Assembly (NCBI GenBank): GCA_032622095.1
Contig: CP136062.1
Span: 130,097,282 to 130,161,281, forward strand
Length of the DNA: 64,000 nt
Direction: 5' to 3'
Source of the DNA: Siphonodentalium dalli
Taxonomy: Eukaryota > Mollusca > Scaphopoda > Gadilida > Siphonodentaliidae
The notes beneath the pieces were generated by a model. It saw only the letters and a list, made by a program, of their open reading frames with translations. It did no database searches and had not been told where the DNA came from. A program made the position numbers and the translations under genes. Shown here in pieces: positions 59,695 through 64,000 of this stretch (the first letter of the stretch is position 1; each line of letters opens with the position of its first letter).

Positions 59695-60508
59695 CACAAA
59701 TCAATAAATTAGAGAAAAGAATCATTGGCACAAAGTGTACGACAGTCGTGCACGCAAAGCAAAAAGAAGAGAAACGATTTCGATTCGATGCACCAAATAC
59801 CTCAAATTTGGAATTTCTGATTATTATGTAACGATATCTATATAAGATCAGTTTGTATGTTGCCAATTTGTCATCTTTTCCAGTGTTTTTAAAGATCCAA
59901 GGTCCTGTTTGACACCACAAAACTACGTTAATATAGTACGTTTTCTATACCAGAAAATACTTACACTGTGCCAATGAGCACATTAATATGCTGTTCCAGA
60001 TTTCGACTTTCAATTGGGAAAGTTTTAACACGTTTCAAATTTGTTGAAGCTATCAAAATTCCAAGGATCGTCTCTGATAAAGAGCCTCCATGCTTTTGAT
60101 TCCAACAAAAGAAGTATAATTAAAATCGTATCAATTATGAACGTTTGTATACGTTTTTAGCGTAAAACTGATGGCGTGTTAAAATTGTGGATTTTAGCAA
60201 TGCTTGCATGTGTCATACAATTAATGGTGTTGCAAGTATTGTTTTGCCTGGAAACACGAGGCAAAAACTGAGGAAAGCTTGACTAATTGGCTGTCAAATC
60301 GGACAGTGGATCTTTAATGAATCTATGACAAATTAAATCTGAAAAAAATATAGCACGTTTCAAAAATTTGTAAAATAAGCCACAAAACGTAAGAATCCTC
60401 TCATGTTATAGAGCACTGTCTGAACCCGTCTCCTTATTTCTCGCCGAGATAGCTGACGAAAACGCAAATGTTCAACAACAACTATAAAGAAACTGGTGAA
60501 ACACAACC

Positions 60509-64000
<3,492 letters not shown>

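Overview
The window looks like nuclear DNA of a non-vertebrate animal. It is AT-rich, has no dense bacterial-style gene arrangement, is crowded with short inverted-repeat (MITE-like) elements, microsatellites and diverged tandem repeats, and contains one spliced bilaterian homeobox gene. A marine invertebrate seems likely from the repeat style, but nothing here fixes the phylum and I do not name a species.

Only one host gene is supported. The minus strand at 60509-61056 carries the last coding exon of an NK1-class homeobox gene (Nkx1/slouch type), with a full 60-residue homeodomain and a splice acceptor in front of it. Its upstream exon or exons, including the N-terminus, are not recognisable before the window ends at 64000. 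The bases 61057-64000 are therefore read as intron, and about 0.8 kb below the stop as 3' UTR. The roughly 60 kb downstream of this gene hold no other convincing host gene.

The most interesting object is a 4.5-kb DNA transposon at 23137-27635. It has about 120-bp imperfect terminal inverted repeats and encloses a decayed plus-strand gene of a widespread but poorly characterised animal protein family: an N-terminal cysteine-containing region, a VADNVDHN / FHGMGII core, an IDLNP / TFDQPLW region, a GGLTRGRG region and a C-terminal CXC cysteine cluster. This copy is broken by frameshifts, stops and probably an internal deletion, but its placement inside matching termini argues that the family is mobile.

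Other mobile DNA by region: a truncated and a complete copy of a 550-bp TIR element (880-1223, 13463-14013); five copies of a roughly 0.5-kb TTAA-flanked MITE (16158-16598, 33208-33723, 37803-39027, 40573-41068, 56607-57099), one interrupted by a CACTG...CAGTG element with a 3-bp target duplication (38116-38839); small piggyBac-like TTAA MITEs (15902-16153, 37374-37620, 44344-44573, 53202-53463); a 3.2-kb element with 300-bp TIRs (16720-19886); and foldbacks or palindromes at 5101-5228, 5446-5604, 30693-30869, 32339-32457, 32809-33028, 51901-51996, 57599-57683 and 58509-59345. At 35440-37110 there are about 130-bp tandem repeats, the later part loaded with AGGTCA half-sites. A trace of a non-LTR reverse transcriptase may lie near 40127-40230.

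Between the repeats are several non-repetitive stretches with clustered TAAT, forkhead, octamer or similar motifs (about 1850-2340, 15360-15600, 44780-45130, 46640-46990, 49050-49430, 52330-52830). They are candidates for conserved regulatory DNA of the homeobox gene or a neighbour, offered at low confidence because conservation cannot be tested from one sequence.
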